A DNA stretch of 64,000 nucleotides, from positions 1,426,883 to 1,490,882 of the forward strand of contig JACDOX010000165.1 in the NCBI GenBank assembly GCA_014549065.1, in the 5' to 3' direction. A program made the position numbers and the translations under genes. Under the pieces are notes generated by a model, which saw nothing but the letters and a program-made list of their open reading frames with translations, ran no database searches and was not told where the DNA came from. The stretch is from Cardinalis cardinalis (taxonomy: Eukaryota; Chordata; Aves; Passeriformes; Cardinalidae). Of the stretch, positions 1 to 11,398 are shown piece after piece. Numbering within the stretch: position 1 is the first letter of the stretch; each line of letters starts with the position of its first letter.

Positions 1-3000
1 AGACATACCACCTCCACAGCACACCCTTACCCGCCAGCCCTGTAATCCTGCCAGAGAAGGAAATTCAGTTGATTTGACACAGTTTGCTCTTCACAAATCC
101 ACAGCGGCTCTTTTCCTTGCCTTTATGCTCTCAGAGTCACTGACTGATTGTCAATAGTTCAGATGAGTATTTTTCATGGTGTTGAGCTTCCACTGACTGT
201 TTTACCGTTGTCCATGTGGACTTTCTATTCTTTTCTAAAGCCAGGTACAGTGCTTTTCCCCTTGGTTAGTGAATCCCACATCTCAAAACTCATTCATACC
301 TGACTTTTTGGAAGTACTTTTCCTGGGATTGCCAGGAGTTCTGGCAAGGGGTACATGGCCAGTCCTGTAGGTGGATCAACGTGCCCTCACTAACCAGCTT
401 TGAATGAGCTGTGTGTTCCTAAAAAGCAGTTTGCTGCTTTCTAAAACACTGCAAAAATGATGTCATAGGAAGAAACGCTACTACAAATTAGTTAAGTCAA
501 AAACTTCTGTGTAATTCTGTGAACTAAATTTGTCCTGCAAGAGGTGGGGCTCTCTGTACAAGTCTGGGAGTGATTCGTGAGCTGACCAACAGAATCACTG
601 TCTGCCTTGCTGTATTTTTTGAAAGTCTCATAGGAAGACAGCTCAAAAAGCCCACACCAAACCCATAAAACCCCCACAAAACAACAACAAAAAACCCACT
701 AACCAAAAAAGTGCAACATCCTCTCATTCACCTCTGTCTTAAAGAATTTTCTATTGGAGTTCTCCCCATTCCTTTGAGATTCACTCCTGAGTTTTCTGAC
801 TTTGGGAATGATGTAACTTCCTTAATCTCAGCCTGCTCCCCCAGCCACCTAATCCTGTGCTACTTGCACCTACCCACATGCCTTAAATCCCTGTGCAATA
901 CCTTTCACAGGCACCTTCTTTAAAGATAAACATATGTTACAATAACAGTAAAATAACACATTACTCTCACAGCCCTTCACACTTGTTAACACTTATCTGG
1001 ATCTATGCAACTTCAGTTTTACATTTACAATTTTATTTCCATAAATTTTAAAGCCATACCTGAGCCGTGGGATTTAATCACAGGTAACTAATGGCTTTCT
1101 TTATGAATCTTATTGTTGGTGCATTTCAGTGTAGTGCAGGGTACAAAGTGTAAGAGAAAATTTCTTTCCTGGGGACCATATGGTAAAAGAATAAAGCTCT
1201 GACTTAATGCCCTTGCTTTGCAGAGTAGCACAGTCAACAAACCCCTATTAGATCATGGGATAAATATCGACAAGTTCCAGAGTATTGTTCCAGCCTGTTG
1301 CTATAGTAATTTGAAATTCTGTTCTATGAGCCATATAAAAAAGGAGATGAAACAACACATTAGTATTTAATTATTCCCAAATTTGCTGCACTGGTACCAC
1401 TCAAACCAGAATCACCTGCATTTAAAAGAAAAATGGGATGTGGGCATTTCTAGGCCAAATTGCTCTGAGTAGGCTTTCATCCTGGAAATTATTTGTTCAT
1501 ATTAATGGAGAAGAAATTTTCCANGCTTTTCCCTGGTCTTTAAGCCAATGATTTAAGGTTCACAACTCCAAACCAGATGACACTGGCTATTTTTGGAGCC
1601 ACATGAGTTTATAATTTCATGTGAAGGAGAAGTGCTTTATTGGGAAGTCACAGAGGGGCAAGGGGTCATGTTGTGATCTTTCCTGAGCAAGGAGTGCCGA
1701 GGCACTNGGGCACAGTGCAGGAATGTATCATCCATAATGCATGGACTGCCCCTCAGCAGGCTTCCTGTGCTGTGAAAAGATGCTGTGAGGGCATCAGGGA
1801 ACAGCAGAGACAAAGGTCAGGAACCAGGGCAAGCCTGAAGGGACCACATCAATTGTAGGATGTGACATGGGATCAAGCAACTCTAACCCAAGTTACTTCT
1901 TCATAGCTGTAGCAACTGTGATGCTCATGTCCCTTACCAGGACCTGAAAAATGGACCAGTAACATTTTAACTTATGCATTTCCTTCCAAACCAATCACAG
2001 TGGAGTCTTCTGAGACTGCTTCAGTCCCCTCCTGCTCACACAAGTTACTACAAAGTGTGTGCAATTTGAGAAGAACCTTCTTTTGCACTTTCTCTGAAGT
2101 AGGCAATATTCTTTAGCCCTTCTGTATTTTAACTGCTACCTTTATAACAGGTTAGAGGTGTCCTGCTAGATTGTTTCTAAGGATTTTATAGTTGCTCTTT
2201 CTTAACATAAAGCCATAGTTTAGCTCAGGATTTTGTAATGCCAAGGCTCTGGAAGGAAAAGGAAAGTGCTTTTCAGTCTGTGGAACACAATAGGTTGTGC
2301 TGGTCTGTGAGGCAGCAGATGGGTGGTCTGTGGATGGATAAAAAAGTAAGAAAATCAAAGCATGCCCTTACACATCTGACAAACAAATAACCTGGGGGTG
2401 GGGGTGCAGGGGAAACAGCGTTGAAGATCAGCTGAGTTTGGCTGCAGAGGAAAAGCAAACTGGCAGCACTACACAAGCTGTCCTTGACTTCTTTTTTGCA
2501 AGAGGATGCATATTTTTTGGAATGAGGAATGCTGAGAAGCCCTGTNTAGCAGTATGGGGCAAACAGCTGCACAGAGTTGTGGAGACTGCAACACCACCAT
2601 GTGAAAGATGGTAAGTGTCTCAATGCCTGGGGATGGTACAATTGCTGTTGTGCCTTTGAATTGGCACCATCCTGCAAATTATTAAATAGATGTCTGTCTG
2701 GAGGTGCTGCTAAGTGCTTTTGATGCCCAAAAAAGTGATCTTTATCAGCTTGTGTTAGACAGGATTTGTCACTGAGTTTTGGTACCCTGGGCACACCAGC
2801 TGCCGCTGCGACATTCTGCAAAACCAACCAGCCCTGAAAGAGTTAAACCTTTCCAGTGCCTGGGTCCAGCCTTTCTTCAAGGAGCAGCCTTTCCCCCTTC
2901 AGAAACAGACAGCTGGCGCCCTGCCCACAGCTTGTTTGTCAGAAAAGGGGTTCCTTTCTTTGCTGAGGACATGGCCCAGGAGTGGTGAGTGAGCCCAGCC

Positions 3001-4062
3001 TGGCACTGCCCTGCCTGGCAGCGAGGTTCTCACAGCTCTGGGGACTCACTGCTGCTGTGCTGACAGCTCCAGAGTCCCACTGGATGACAGTTTTCTTTTT
3101 TCCTTTTCTTTTATTTTTTTCCTTGCAGTCCTCCTGGCAGGTACAAATCTTCTATTCATGTGTCATTAAACCAAATTTTTCACAAGGAAGGGTTTTGTCC
3201 CCTCCGGTGCACTGGGCTTACGGGGATCACCCAGAAGTGAGGGAGTGGAAGGGAAGGGGAGCAAACACTNTGCTCTCACCCTGAGGGATGATCACAAATA
3301 CCTCTGAGGTCTTCCCCACAAAGCTGAATTTCATGCAAAAGGGGTAAAGAGAACTCAAATGGTCTTATTTGCATCTGCAACTCATTTGTGAAGTGCCACG
3401 TTTCAGGTGCAACTGGAAGGTTCAGGATCAGTTTTTTAAATGATCTGCCCTGAAGCACTGCTTGGGCTGCTGGCAAAATCCCTGGCTCAGTGATGGGGCC
3501 AGCAAATGCTCTTGTACACTCATTAGCTTTCACAAATGCAGGGCTCCACACACAGCACTCATCTGGATCCTGGCACAAAGTTTTTAAATGCTTAAAAGTT
3601 CAAAATACTACGTTTTGGTTTTTTTTTTTTTGCATATGTAAGTTGTCTGGCAGTTGCAGGTGCTACTCCAGCCTGGAACTGAGGTAATTTGTGTCTCTGT
3701 CTCACTTTTCCACAGGAAGCAAGAGCCAACAATTCCATTCAGCATCACCTACAATGTTCAGCCCCATGTGCTCTTGACTGCCTCATCTGCAAAGCCCATC
3801 TGGGGAGGTTTCCCACAGCTACAAGTGGTGATGTGCAAGTTTATCCCCTTGCCTACACCATAGAGCCACCCCAAGGCTCTGCATTGTTGCAGAGGAGCTG
3901 TCTCTGAACCCTCCACAGAAATACCCAAGGCACATCAACTATCCATAGCCTTTTTNAAGAGCTTTCTGTGATTTTTGTGAAATGTGAACTTTTTGGGCCA
4001 AACTCTCTGTTGGCATAAAACAAAAGAGTGTTGAGGTCCTGGTTAACCAAAACTAGTTGTGC
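1..4062. other. Intergenic sequence, no gene recognised
   Basis: This stretch has stops in all frames at ordinary density. It shows no domain, CR1 tail or LTR end that I recognise. The longest open frame, on the minus strand around 2273-2827, is low-complexity in composition and resembles no family known to me. In the mammalian gene order the 3' end of EFHC2 would lie upstream of NDP, but I see no convincing EFHC2 exon here. Confidence 0.5.
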
Positions 4063-4745
4063 ACATCTGTCTTGGTTTGGNAAGACNGGAGTCNGCTAAG
4101 GAAGGCAGGAGCCTCCCCTGAAATGGAGAATGTAAACCCTTCCCATCCCTCCAAATTGCTATAAATTTTAAATTAAGGGGCTCTCAGGCAAAAATATGGG
4201 AGCAGGAAATAACAGTTCTTTAATAGGGAAGGGAATAAAAGGATAAAATAAACAATGCAGTAAACTAGAAGAGCACTGACAGAGTCAGAACCCAACCTGA
4301 CACTCTGTGGGGTGTTGGTGGCAGTCCCATTGGAATTGTGGCTGCAGCCCTCCTGGAGTGTCAGGGNTGGTTCTGTTGGAGCAAGGGGGATCTGTAGAGA
4401 AGGATGTATTCTTCCTCTGAAGATCCAGTGGAAGAAGAGAAAGCTGCTGTTCCTCTGGGGAATCCNNTGGAGAAAGCCGTGNTGGTGACTCAAAACCTCT
4501 GGATTATATCCAGGTAGCAATGCTTGGCTCCTNCCTCTGGGCTCACATNNCCCAATGGGATGCTGCAGTTCTTATCAGCCATGCAGTGACATTCAATGGC
4601 TGTTATCAGCAGATGTCCCCTCCCGAGGGAGGTGTGAATGTGGTCACTCAGAGAGAGAGGTAAGGCAAACTGCCCACTTGACAANAGACAACTGCCNTAC
4701 AGATGGTAATGGAAAACATCTTGCATTGCAATCCAGAACAACATC
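4063..4745 (-). mobile_element. Solo LTR of an endogenous retrovirus, copy 1 (LTR 4068-4740 plus 5-bp target duplications)
   Basis: The element runs from TGTCTTGG at 4068 to CCAGAACA at 4740, so its ends are near-perfect inverted repeats of the TG...CA type. It is flanked on both sides by the 5-bp direct repeat ACATC (4063-4067 and 4741-4745). Read on the minus strand it has the order expected of an LTR: TG start, a long U3, an ATTAAA polyadenylation signal (plus-strand TTTAAT at 4219-4224), then a short R/U5 ending in CA. It is 673 bp long and matches a second copy at 53731-54385 along its whole length. No retroviral coding region follows, so this is a solo LTR left by recombination. A 5-bp duplication is typical of ERVL-like elements; the family name is not determined here. 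The element is old enough to differ from copy 2 at many sites, and it carries several ambiguous bases. Confidence 0.9.
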
Positions 4746-7329
4746 GAAGGACTCATATCACTGAGTACGGTTGTTTTTTCTGCCATTCAACATAAATTGG
4801 ACAGAAATCAGTTCTGCTTTCCTCTACTGGATCTGTTGTCCCCTTGAAGCTTAAAGCTTCGAGTGTCATCACTCTTGGCTGTAAGGAGGAACCTGTTGGG
4901 TTGACACCACCTGCTCAATGTTTTTTCCTGACAAAACTAAATGTAAGACCCCTCATTTTGAAGCCACAATCCCTGTGCTTCCCTTGCAGCTTGCTAAAGT
5001 GGGCTGGCAAAGAGAGACATTGCAGGTCCTCATCTCTCCAAGTGTGAGAGTTCTTTTCCTCTAAGTCCAACAGGAGTTTTCTCCTCCTCAGGAAACCAGG
5101 AGTTGTCATAGCTGCAAATTTTGGGTGCAGGAAGAGAAAGAACATTGCCCANGAAAAATCAGCACTGTTGGGCAGTTAGTGGGGCACTCTGGGGCAGCAT
5201 TTTGCAGATGCCACTGGCAGCATCAGTGAAAATTAGTGGAAAATCTGGATCACTTTGTGAAGCAGTAGCTTGAATATGGAGCAAGAAAAACCATATATAA
5301 TGTAGCTGTGCTTTATGAATGAGATGAAAACACACTCAAAAAAAGTGCTCCAAAAAAAGTATGAGTTAAGTGACTAAGAGGACAATTCACCTGAGTCCCA
5401 CAGGATAAAAATATTTGGATACCCTTAGCTCACCAGCACACCCAAAGAAGTCTTGCAAGTGTTAGTATTCTTCAGATATGATCTATTTTTGTTTGTTGTT
5501 GGTTTTAACATGAATTCTTTTGTAATGCAAGGATAGTCTTTGCAGTGCCTCTGTTGGGAACTGTAATTCTAGATGTGATATCTGTGGGTTTAGGGAGGGA
5601 ACAGAAGCAGGCAAGTGTCCTCTAGAGAAAAGGCTCTTGTGAAAAGTGACCCTGTAAAACNGAGATGCTCTCTAATAACTGGGAGGTGTTGGAAGTCTAA
5701 GCCTTGGACAGGGCTGGAGGCAGGTATGCATAAGCAAACATGAAAACAGATATGGAACCAGATAATATTTATTTTGCTTAATCCTTGGNAGGGGCACATT
5801 CCTGAAAGTAACTGGAGCACCAGGTCTCACGTGCACTTCAGGGAAGCTGTTTCTGCAGCAGGGACTGTGCCAAAGAGGCACAGAGCCTCAGGATTGCAGC
5901 TGGCCTGTCACTGCATGGGNAACATGGACATGGGGATGGGCATGGTGGGAACAGCAACCACTGCCATGGGTGCCACAAGGCACAGCCAGTGCAGCCAAAC
6001 TCCTGGAGGAGGGATGAGGCTCCCTATGGTACAAGGGTGGGAGCAGGGAGTTTGTCCCAGCTCTCAGAGTCACAATTTGCTTTCCATCCTGAATGTTTTG
6101 TTAAGATGTCTGTCAACTTCTACCCAATCTGAGTTTTTCTTTAATTTCTCACTCAGCACAGGCTGGTGGGTAGAAGAAGCACCTCAACTCTGCTCCTTGT
6201 GCCTAAGGAAGAAGGTGTGTGGCACTTGTGTGACGTGTTTTTCCTCATCAGTATTCCCTGGTCACCTCATCATGGGGTGAAGGGCTCAAGAGCATTGTAA
6301 AATNTTTCATTAGACCAGCTGAAATACAAAAAAACCCCAAAAACCAAAAACCAAACAAACAAAAAAACCAAACCTGGCAGTTATATTGGTGGACACACAG
6401 CTCTCACCTCATGNCTCAGAAACCAGTAGCAGCATCTTCCAAACAGGAAGCCAAAACACAGGTGAGAGACAATAACTCTTTGTTCATCNCAGTTGTGCCA
6501 GATGACCAGACAACTTTGGAGAAAAAGGGTGGTTACACTCTGTGACCAGATGAGGGTTTAGCAAGAGGAAGTTGATAACAGGTTCATTTCTTCAGAGAAA
6601 AGCAGGGGGAAATGCGTTGGCAAGCAGCCCATGAGGAAGAAGCTTCATTCAGCCAGACAGGAGGAAGATCAAAGTAGGCCCTCAGTACATGGACTTTGTT
6701 AAGTCCATAATTTCTTTCTTTTTTCTGCTCTAGTAGATTTGAGCNTTTTGCTTTCCAGTGTTGCCTTTTGGACTTGTATCAGAAGCCACTTTTCAGGATG
6801 GTCCTTTGNGACATCATTGAGAACAGTTAGTGGAAAATATCCTCTAAATGGTAACTGGGTGCTCTGGTCCTTTATTGCCTGTCCAGCAGAGCTCACTCCA
6901 GCACATACACGTTGTCCAACTGCACGGTTTCCATCAGTCCTGTGGTGTACAGGTGTGGTGTGTGTCAGGTTTCATGGGGAGCATGTGAAGCTCCCTGGAT
7001 TGCAGTGGGGCTGCTTGGAGGGCAGTGTGGCAGTGGCTGCAGGAATGGGTTTACAGACTATTTATTTTCTGCTTGTTGGTGTTCTTTTTTTCGAGGGCAG
7101 GTTCATTTTGGTTTACTTCTGGTTATGAGTTTGTTGAGGGTGGCAGTTATTTAAAAGTTAGAAAGTTAAATGCTGGGGGAAATTTCTTTCAAAACACATG
7201 GCATTCTATTGCTGGTTTTAGTTACTTGATGATTTTCCATTTGGATCCCATTAGGGTTTAGTATGTGAAACCTGAGGGATGGAGGCAGCTGGTTGGCTTG
7301 GATTTCTGCACTGAACGAAGCAGAAATTC
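4746..7329. other. Intergenic sequence, no gene recognised
   Basis: No gene or full repeat is recognised here. The only visible local structure is an A/C-rich low-complexity stretch at about 6325-6376. An open frame at 5774-6280 has no recognisable domain and is treated as chance. Confidence 0.45.
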
Positions 7330-7700
7330 TGATTNCATATAGAATATGGATTCCTTATAGATTCCACATAGAATAAGCTGAGTTGGAAGAGACTCGTCAG
7401 AATCATTGAGTCCAACTTCTGGCCCAGCACAGGACACCCCAGGAGTCACACCATGTGCCTGAGAGCATTGTCCAAACCCTTCTTGGGCTCTGCCAGGCTG
7501 GTGCTGTGACCACTGCCATGGGGAGCCTGTTCCAGTGCTCAACCCCCCTCAGGGTGAAAAAANTTTTCCTGATATCCAACCTTAACCTCCCCTGACTCAG
7601 ATCCATGCCATTTCCTTGAGTCNTGTCACCAGAGAGAAGAGATCAGTGCCTGCCCCTCTGCTTCCCCTCATGAGGATGCTGAAGACAATGAATCACTGTG
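7330..7700 (-). mobile_element. CR1 LINE 3' fragment
   Basis: This is a minus-strand CR1 retrotransposon fragment. Its left end holds degenerate copies of the CR1 tail (ATTCTATG-type octamers, seen reversed around 7336-7376), followed by the tail motif 'gagttggaagagac'. Further right, the minus-strand frames contain the end of CR1 ORF2: a HWNRLP motif appears near 7545-7570 next to FFTLRG, the usual C-terminal signature of avian CR1 reverse transcriptase. The fragment is 5'-truncated, as most CR1 copies are, and has stops and frameshifts. Confidence 0.85.
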
Positions 7701-9237
7701 AGGTAAGGGCAGCTCTTCTGATAAGGCAAAGCCCAGTCTTACACCAGCAAAGCAAGTGCCATCACTGCTCTCCTTCAAGTGGCCAGTGGCCCCTGAGAGC
7801 CTCCTTTAAGGCCCAGCAGTGTGATATCTTTTGAATATATTTGGTTGCAAGTTCAGTGGCAATATCCATGTTGATCTGCAGGCATGCTTGTGCATGGAAG
7901 ATTCAGGGTCTCACTTCACCAATGATAGTGCCCCTGAAGTTGATAGAGGTGTAAGAATATTTCAGAGACAGTTTGATGGCATTGTTGAAGATTGAATTTG
8001 TGATGGGAACTGAAAATAAAATATAGGCTTCCAATCTAGCTGGTGAGCATGTGATTTCTGAATGTTGGTTCAAACATGGGCTTGGTGACATGGTTATTTA
8101 AAAAGAAAAATATTCTATGAAATTTCTTTGTAAAGAAGTTGGAAACTTTTGGGGTAAACTGGGTTCCTGTGGCCTAAATTTATTGAAAAAAAAATTAGTG
8201 GAATCAGAGATGCAGTGGGTGAGTTGGTGGTATGTTTGAGTTAGGAATCTGTGGGTACATTTCATTTTGTAGGTTCTTAAGAGAGGCTGCAACACTCTTA
8301 CTGGGGATGTAGTTGCACAGGCAGTTCTTGGCTGTGGCAACATGAATGGTGCTAATTTGGGTTGCTTCATTTTACACACACCATGGGAAAAATCCAGAAA
8401 TCCTCGGCTTTCTGAGTGAGGAAGGGCTGAGGATGATTTCTCTTCCTTGTGATAATTCAGAGGATGATTTCTCTTCCTTGTGATAATTCATCAGGAAATC
8501 TGGAAGCAGTTGCTCTGCCAAAGGGAGGGGGGGAGGTGGATTTTTTCTTTGGCTCAGGAGAGCAAAAGCACTGAATTTAGGATTGCTGTCTCAGTGCAAC
8601 CTTTGTGTGCCGCAGGGCTTCCCAAACTCTGCAGCCAGGCAGCCTCTGCTGGCAGCCAGGCTCCAGGGCTACGTGTGCATGCATTCAAAGAGCTCCTGCT
8701 CTGCCCTCTGCCTGAGCCCCCACGTCTCCCCCTCTTTTCCATTCAGATCCTCCCACCCAGGAAGAAGCTGCTGCACGGCTGAGGAGTTGCACTGGCAGGG
8801 AGCTCGGGGGATGTACTGGGATTTTCGGTCATGTTATTCTGACTTGGGGAGCTGTTTGTCCTCCTTCAGTATTCCAGGCAGCCAGCCTGAAAAGAAGTCC
8901 TGATCCTGTGCTGCAGGCCAATCGTGGTCACAAAGATCTCTTTGTTACAGCCGTGTCTGTGGCATTGTTCCTCTCCAAAAAACTCCCCTGCCAAAGCCCC
9001 GATGATGCACTTGGCTCTGAAAGTGCTAGGCTGGTAATGCAAGGGGTGAATTCCTGCTCATTCACCCCATCCTGCCTCCTGCATCCTTCTGCCCTGCAGC
9101 TTTCTGCTTTCTCAGGCCACGATGGGTGGGAGAATGCAGGCAAGGCATGGTGGTTTATGCTCCTTGCAGCCTGTGTGTTACACTGACCCCACATCATCAG
9201 GTGTGCAAATTTCCTGCTCTCAGTCAGGTTTGCACAG
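7701..9237. other. Intergenic sequence with a short tandem duplication
   Basis: No gene is recognised. The region contains the two-copy 31-bp tandem duplication at 8430-8490, listed separately. Open frames around 8480-8900 overlap in several frames and look like chance. Confidence 0.45.
8430..8490. repeat. Two-copy tandem duplication, unit 31 bp
   Basis: The segment 8430-8460 is repeated immediately at 8461-8490 with no difference visible over 30 bases (unit starts 'aggatgatttctcttcc'). Perfect identity suggests a recent slippage or duplication event, or an assembly artefact at a read junction. Confidence 0.9.
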
Positions 9238-9545
9238 AACCATGGAGTCATTAAGGTTGGAAANAGACCTCTAGGATCATAAACCCAGCTGTCAACCTAG
9301 AACCACCACCATGTTCACCTCTAAACCATGTCCTCAGGTGCCACATCCACATGTTTGGAATACTTCCAGTGGTTCTACCACTTTCCTTGGGCAGCNTGTT
9401 CCAATGCCTGACAACACTTTCNGTGGAGAAATTTTTCATTATGTCTAACAAAAAAACCCTCCCCCAGTGCAACCTGATGCCTCTTTTCAGGTAGTTGAAG
9501 AGCCCATTAAGGTCTCCCCTCAGCCTCCAGGTTTGCCCTCTGTCA
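9238..9545 (-). mobile_element. CR1 LINE 3' fragment
   Basis: This minus-strand CR1 fragment starts at the left with the CR1 3' end motif ('aaggttggaaa...gacctctaggatcat'). On the minus strand it then reads the ORF2 C-terminus, with RHWN-LP near 9395-9420 and FLLDIMKNF just before it. Stops break the frame. It is 5'-truncated and of the same general subfamily type as the copy at 7330-7700, but clearly diverged from it. Confidence 0.85.
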
Positions 9546-11216
9546 GACCCAGCACTTGGTTTCTGAGCAGATGATGGTGAATGGGTTTTCAGAACCAGGG
9601 CTGGCCCCTCAGCCTGTGGAGAGCAGGAGCACTGAGCTCTGCATTATACAGGGGTTTTTAATGCCCACGTGGAGGGATCCTTGGTGTATGTATAAACCCC
9701 AGCACCAGATATCTGGGAGCACTTGACAGATTTTTAATCTAATGCACCCATTTCTGTCCCCTGGGGCAGGACACAGTCAGGACAATGGATTCTGCAATCC
9801 CACCTCAGCCAGGGTACAGCACACTGCAATCCCAGCACAGCCGTACCCTGAGTTCCTGTTGCTGGAAGCTTTACTTGGATTGCCAAACAATATTGTTTTT
9901 TCTAGTCAACTTGCTCTGGACTCCTTCATGTATTCACTACTACACTTNTCACTTCTTTAGAGGAAAATCTGGAGTTTTTTCCAATCAGTGTTTCCATGCA
10001 AACTGACTTGTATTTCATAACAGGAGGAGTTATAGGGAGGGAGCACAGGTAGGGAGCAGTAGAGACCCTCACCCTTCCCTCCTCTCTGTCTCTGCACTGA
10101 AAGGTCCCTTTAAGGCACCCATCTGCCCCTGGCAAACACCAGCCACACACCTGTGAGCCAGATGTAAACAGCTGCATGATAGGTGTCATTTGTGATCCAG
10201 ACTTAATACAAACCGTGCTAAGGATTGGTTACAAATGGCTCCATTAAAAAAAAAAAAGATAAAATGCATAGCACAGGTAAGTAGCACCTCTTTTCTTATT
10301 TCACCTTTCCTTGTATCTTATTTGCTTTCATATCTATGCTATGGAGGACACTCTTGAGTGGTGGGATAAATAGCAGCTGAATTTCATTAGTGTGGCCTGG
10401 GTGAATTAAATTGCTTAAATAAACACTTGAGCAATATGCACAGTCTAAACATTTGTTTAAGTTCTTACCTGAGCAGGGATACTTCACTGTTATTACTTAC
10501 CTGCACCAACTCCAGTGAATAACCTGGCAGGCTGGCTGGCTCTCTCTTTGATATCTCACTTGGTGCATGTAAAATTTCCTAATCCAAGAGTTTCTAACAG
10601 CAAATCCCTTTAAATATTGCAAGGGCATTGCCTTACAGCAAAGCACTTTCTGAAAACCCCTCCATGTGAGGGTAATGGACTTGTTGTTTTTGAGATATCA
10701 GTGCTGCAGTTGCCCTTGTTCAGCCCTCCACTCTGGATTTTCACTACTTGTTTCCCATTAAATTTTCTATTTTTGAATGCCTTGGATTGATTTAAGAACC
10801 CTTTAATTTATTTTTACTTTAAACTTGCAACTTCTTGCCTTATCCAAACAATTCTGGTAGCAACTGTAGGGAATGCACTGACTGTTTTCCAATAGTCCAT
10901 GTTCCTTTGCTGGCAACTTTAACAAATATATTGATTTTCAATCTCGATTGTGATATTTTATCATCTCACGTTTTACAATCTCACATTCCAGACAGCAACA
11001 GCTTGATTCTCCTGTCATTATGAGCTATTCATATTTTTACTAGGCTGCTGAATAGCTCACGCTGTGTCNAATCATGCTGGTTTCTCTGTAGTAGTTGCAT
11101 TATAAACCCCCAAGGAAACATATTCTGTATAACAGGTCTGGCCCAGACTGGGTGTTAAATCAAGGTTATAAAACAGTTTGCACTTTCCTTTCTGCAATTC
11201 TCTTCTTTGCATTTCT
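9546..11216. other. Intergenic sequence, no gene recognised
   Basis: AT-rich sequence with no recognisable gene or repeat apart from short A and T runs (for example a 12-base A run near 10247). Confidence 0.45.
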
Positions 11217-11219
11217 CCT

Positions 11220-11311
<92 letters not shown>

Positions 11312-11313
11312 TC
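11217..11313. repeat. (CTTT)n microsatellite running into an assembly gap
   Basis: An uninterrupted array of the tetranucleotide CTTT covers about 97 bases, roughly 24 units. It stops at a run of 85 unknown bases (11314-11398), after which pyrimidine-rich sequence continues (tctctcttttccttcc). The true array is therefore at least this long and its length is unresolved. Confidence 0.97.
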
Positions 11314-11398
11314 NNNNNNNNNNNNNNNNNNNNNNNNNNNNNNNNNNNNNNNNNNNNNNNNNNNNNNNNNNNNNNNNNNNNNNNNNNNNNNNNNNNNN
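11314..11398. other. Assembly gap (85 N)
   Basis: This is a run of N at the edge of the CTTT array. The gap lies inside or at the edge of a pyrimidine-rich tract that assemblers commonly fail to resolve. Confidence 0.99.

Noticed and set aside
2273..2827. 184-codon minus-strand open frame
   Set aside because: No family resemblance, low-complexity proline/leucine stretches, one ambiguous codon, no splice-bounded exon structure.
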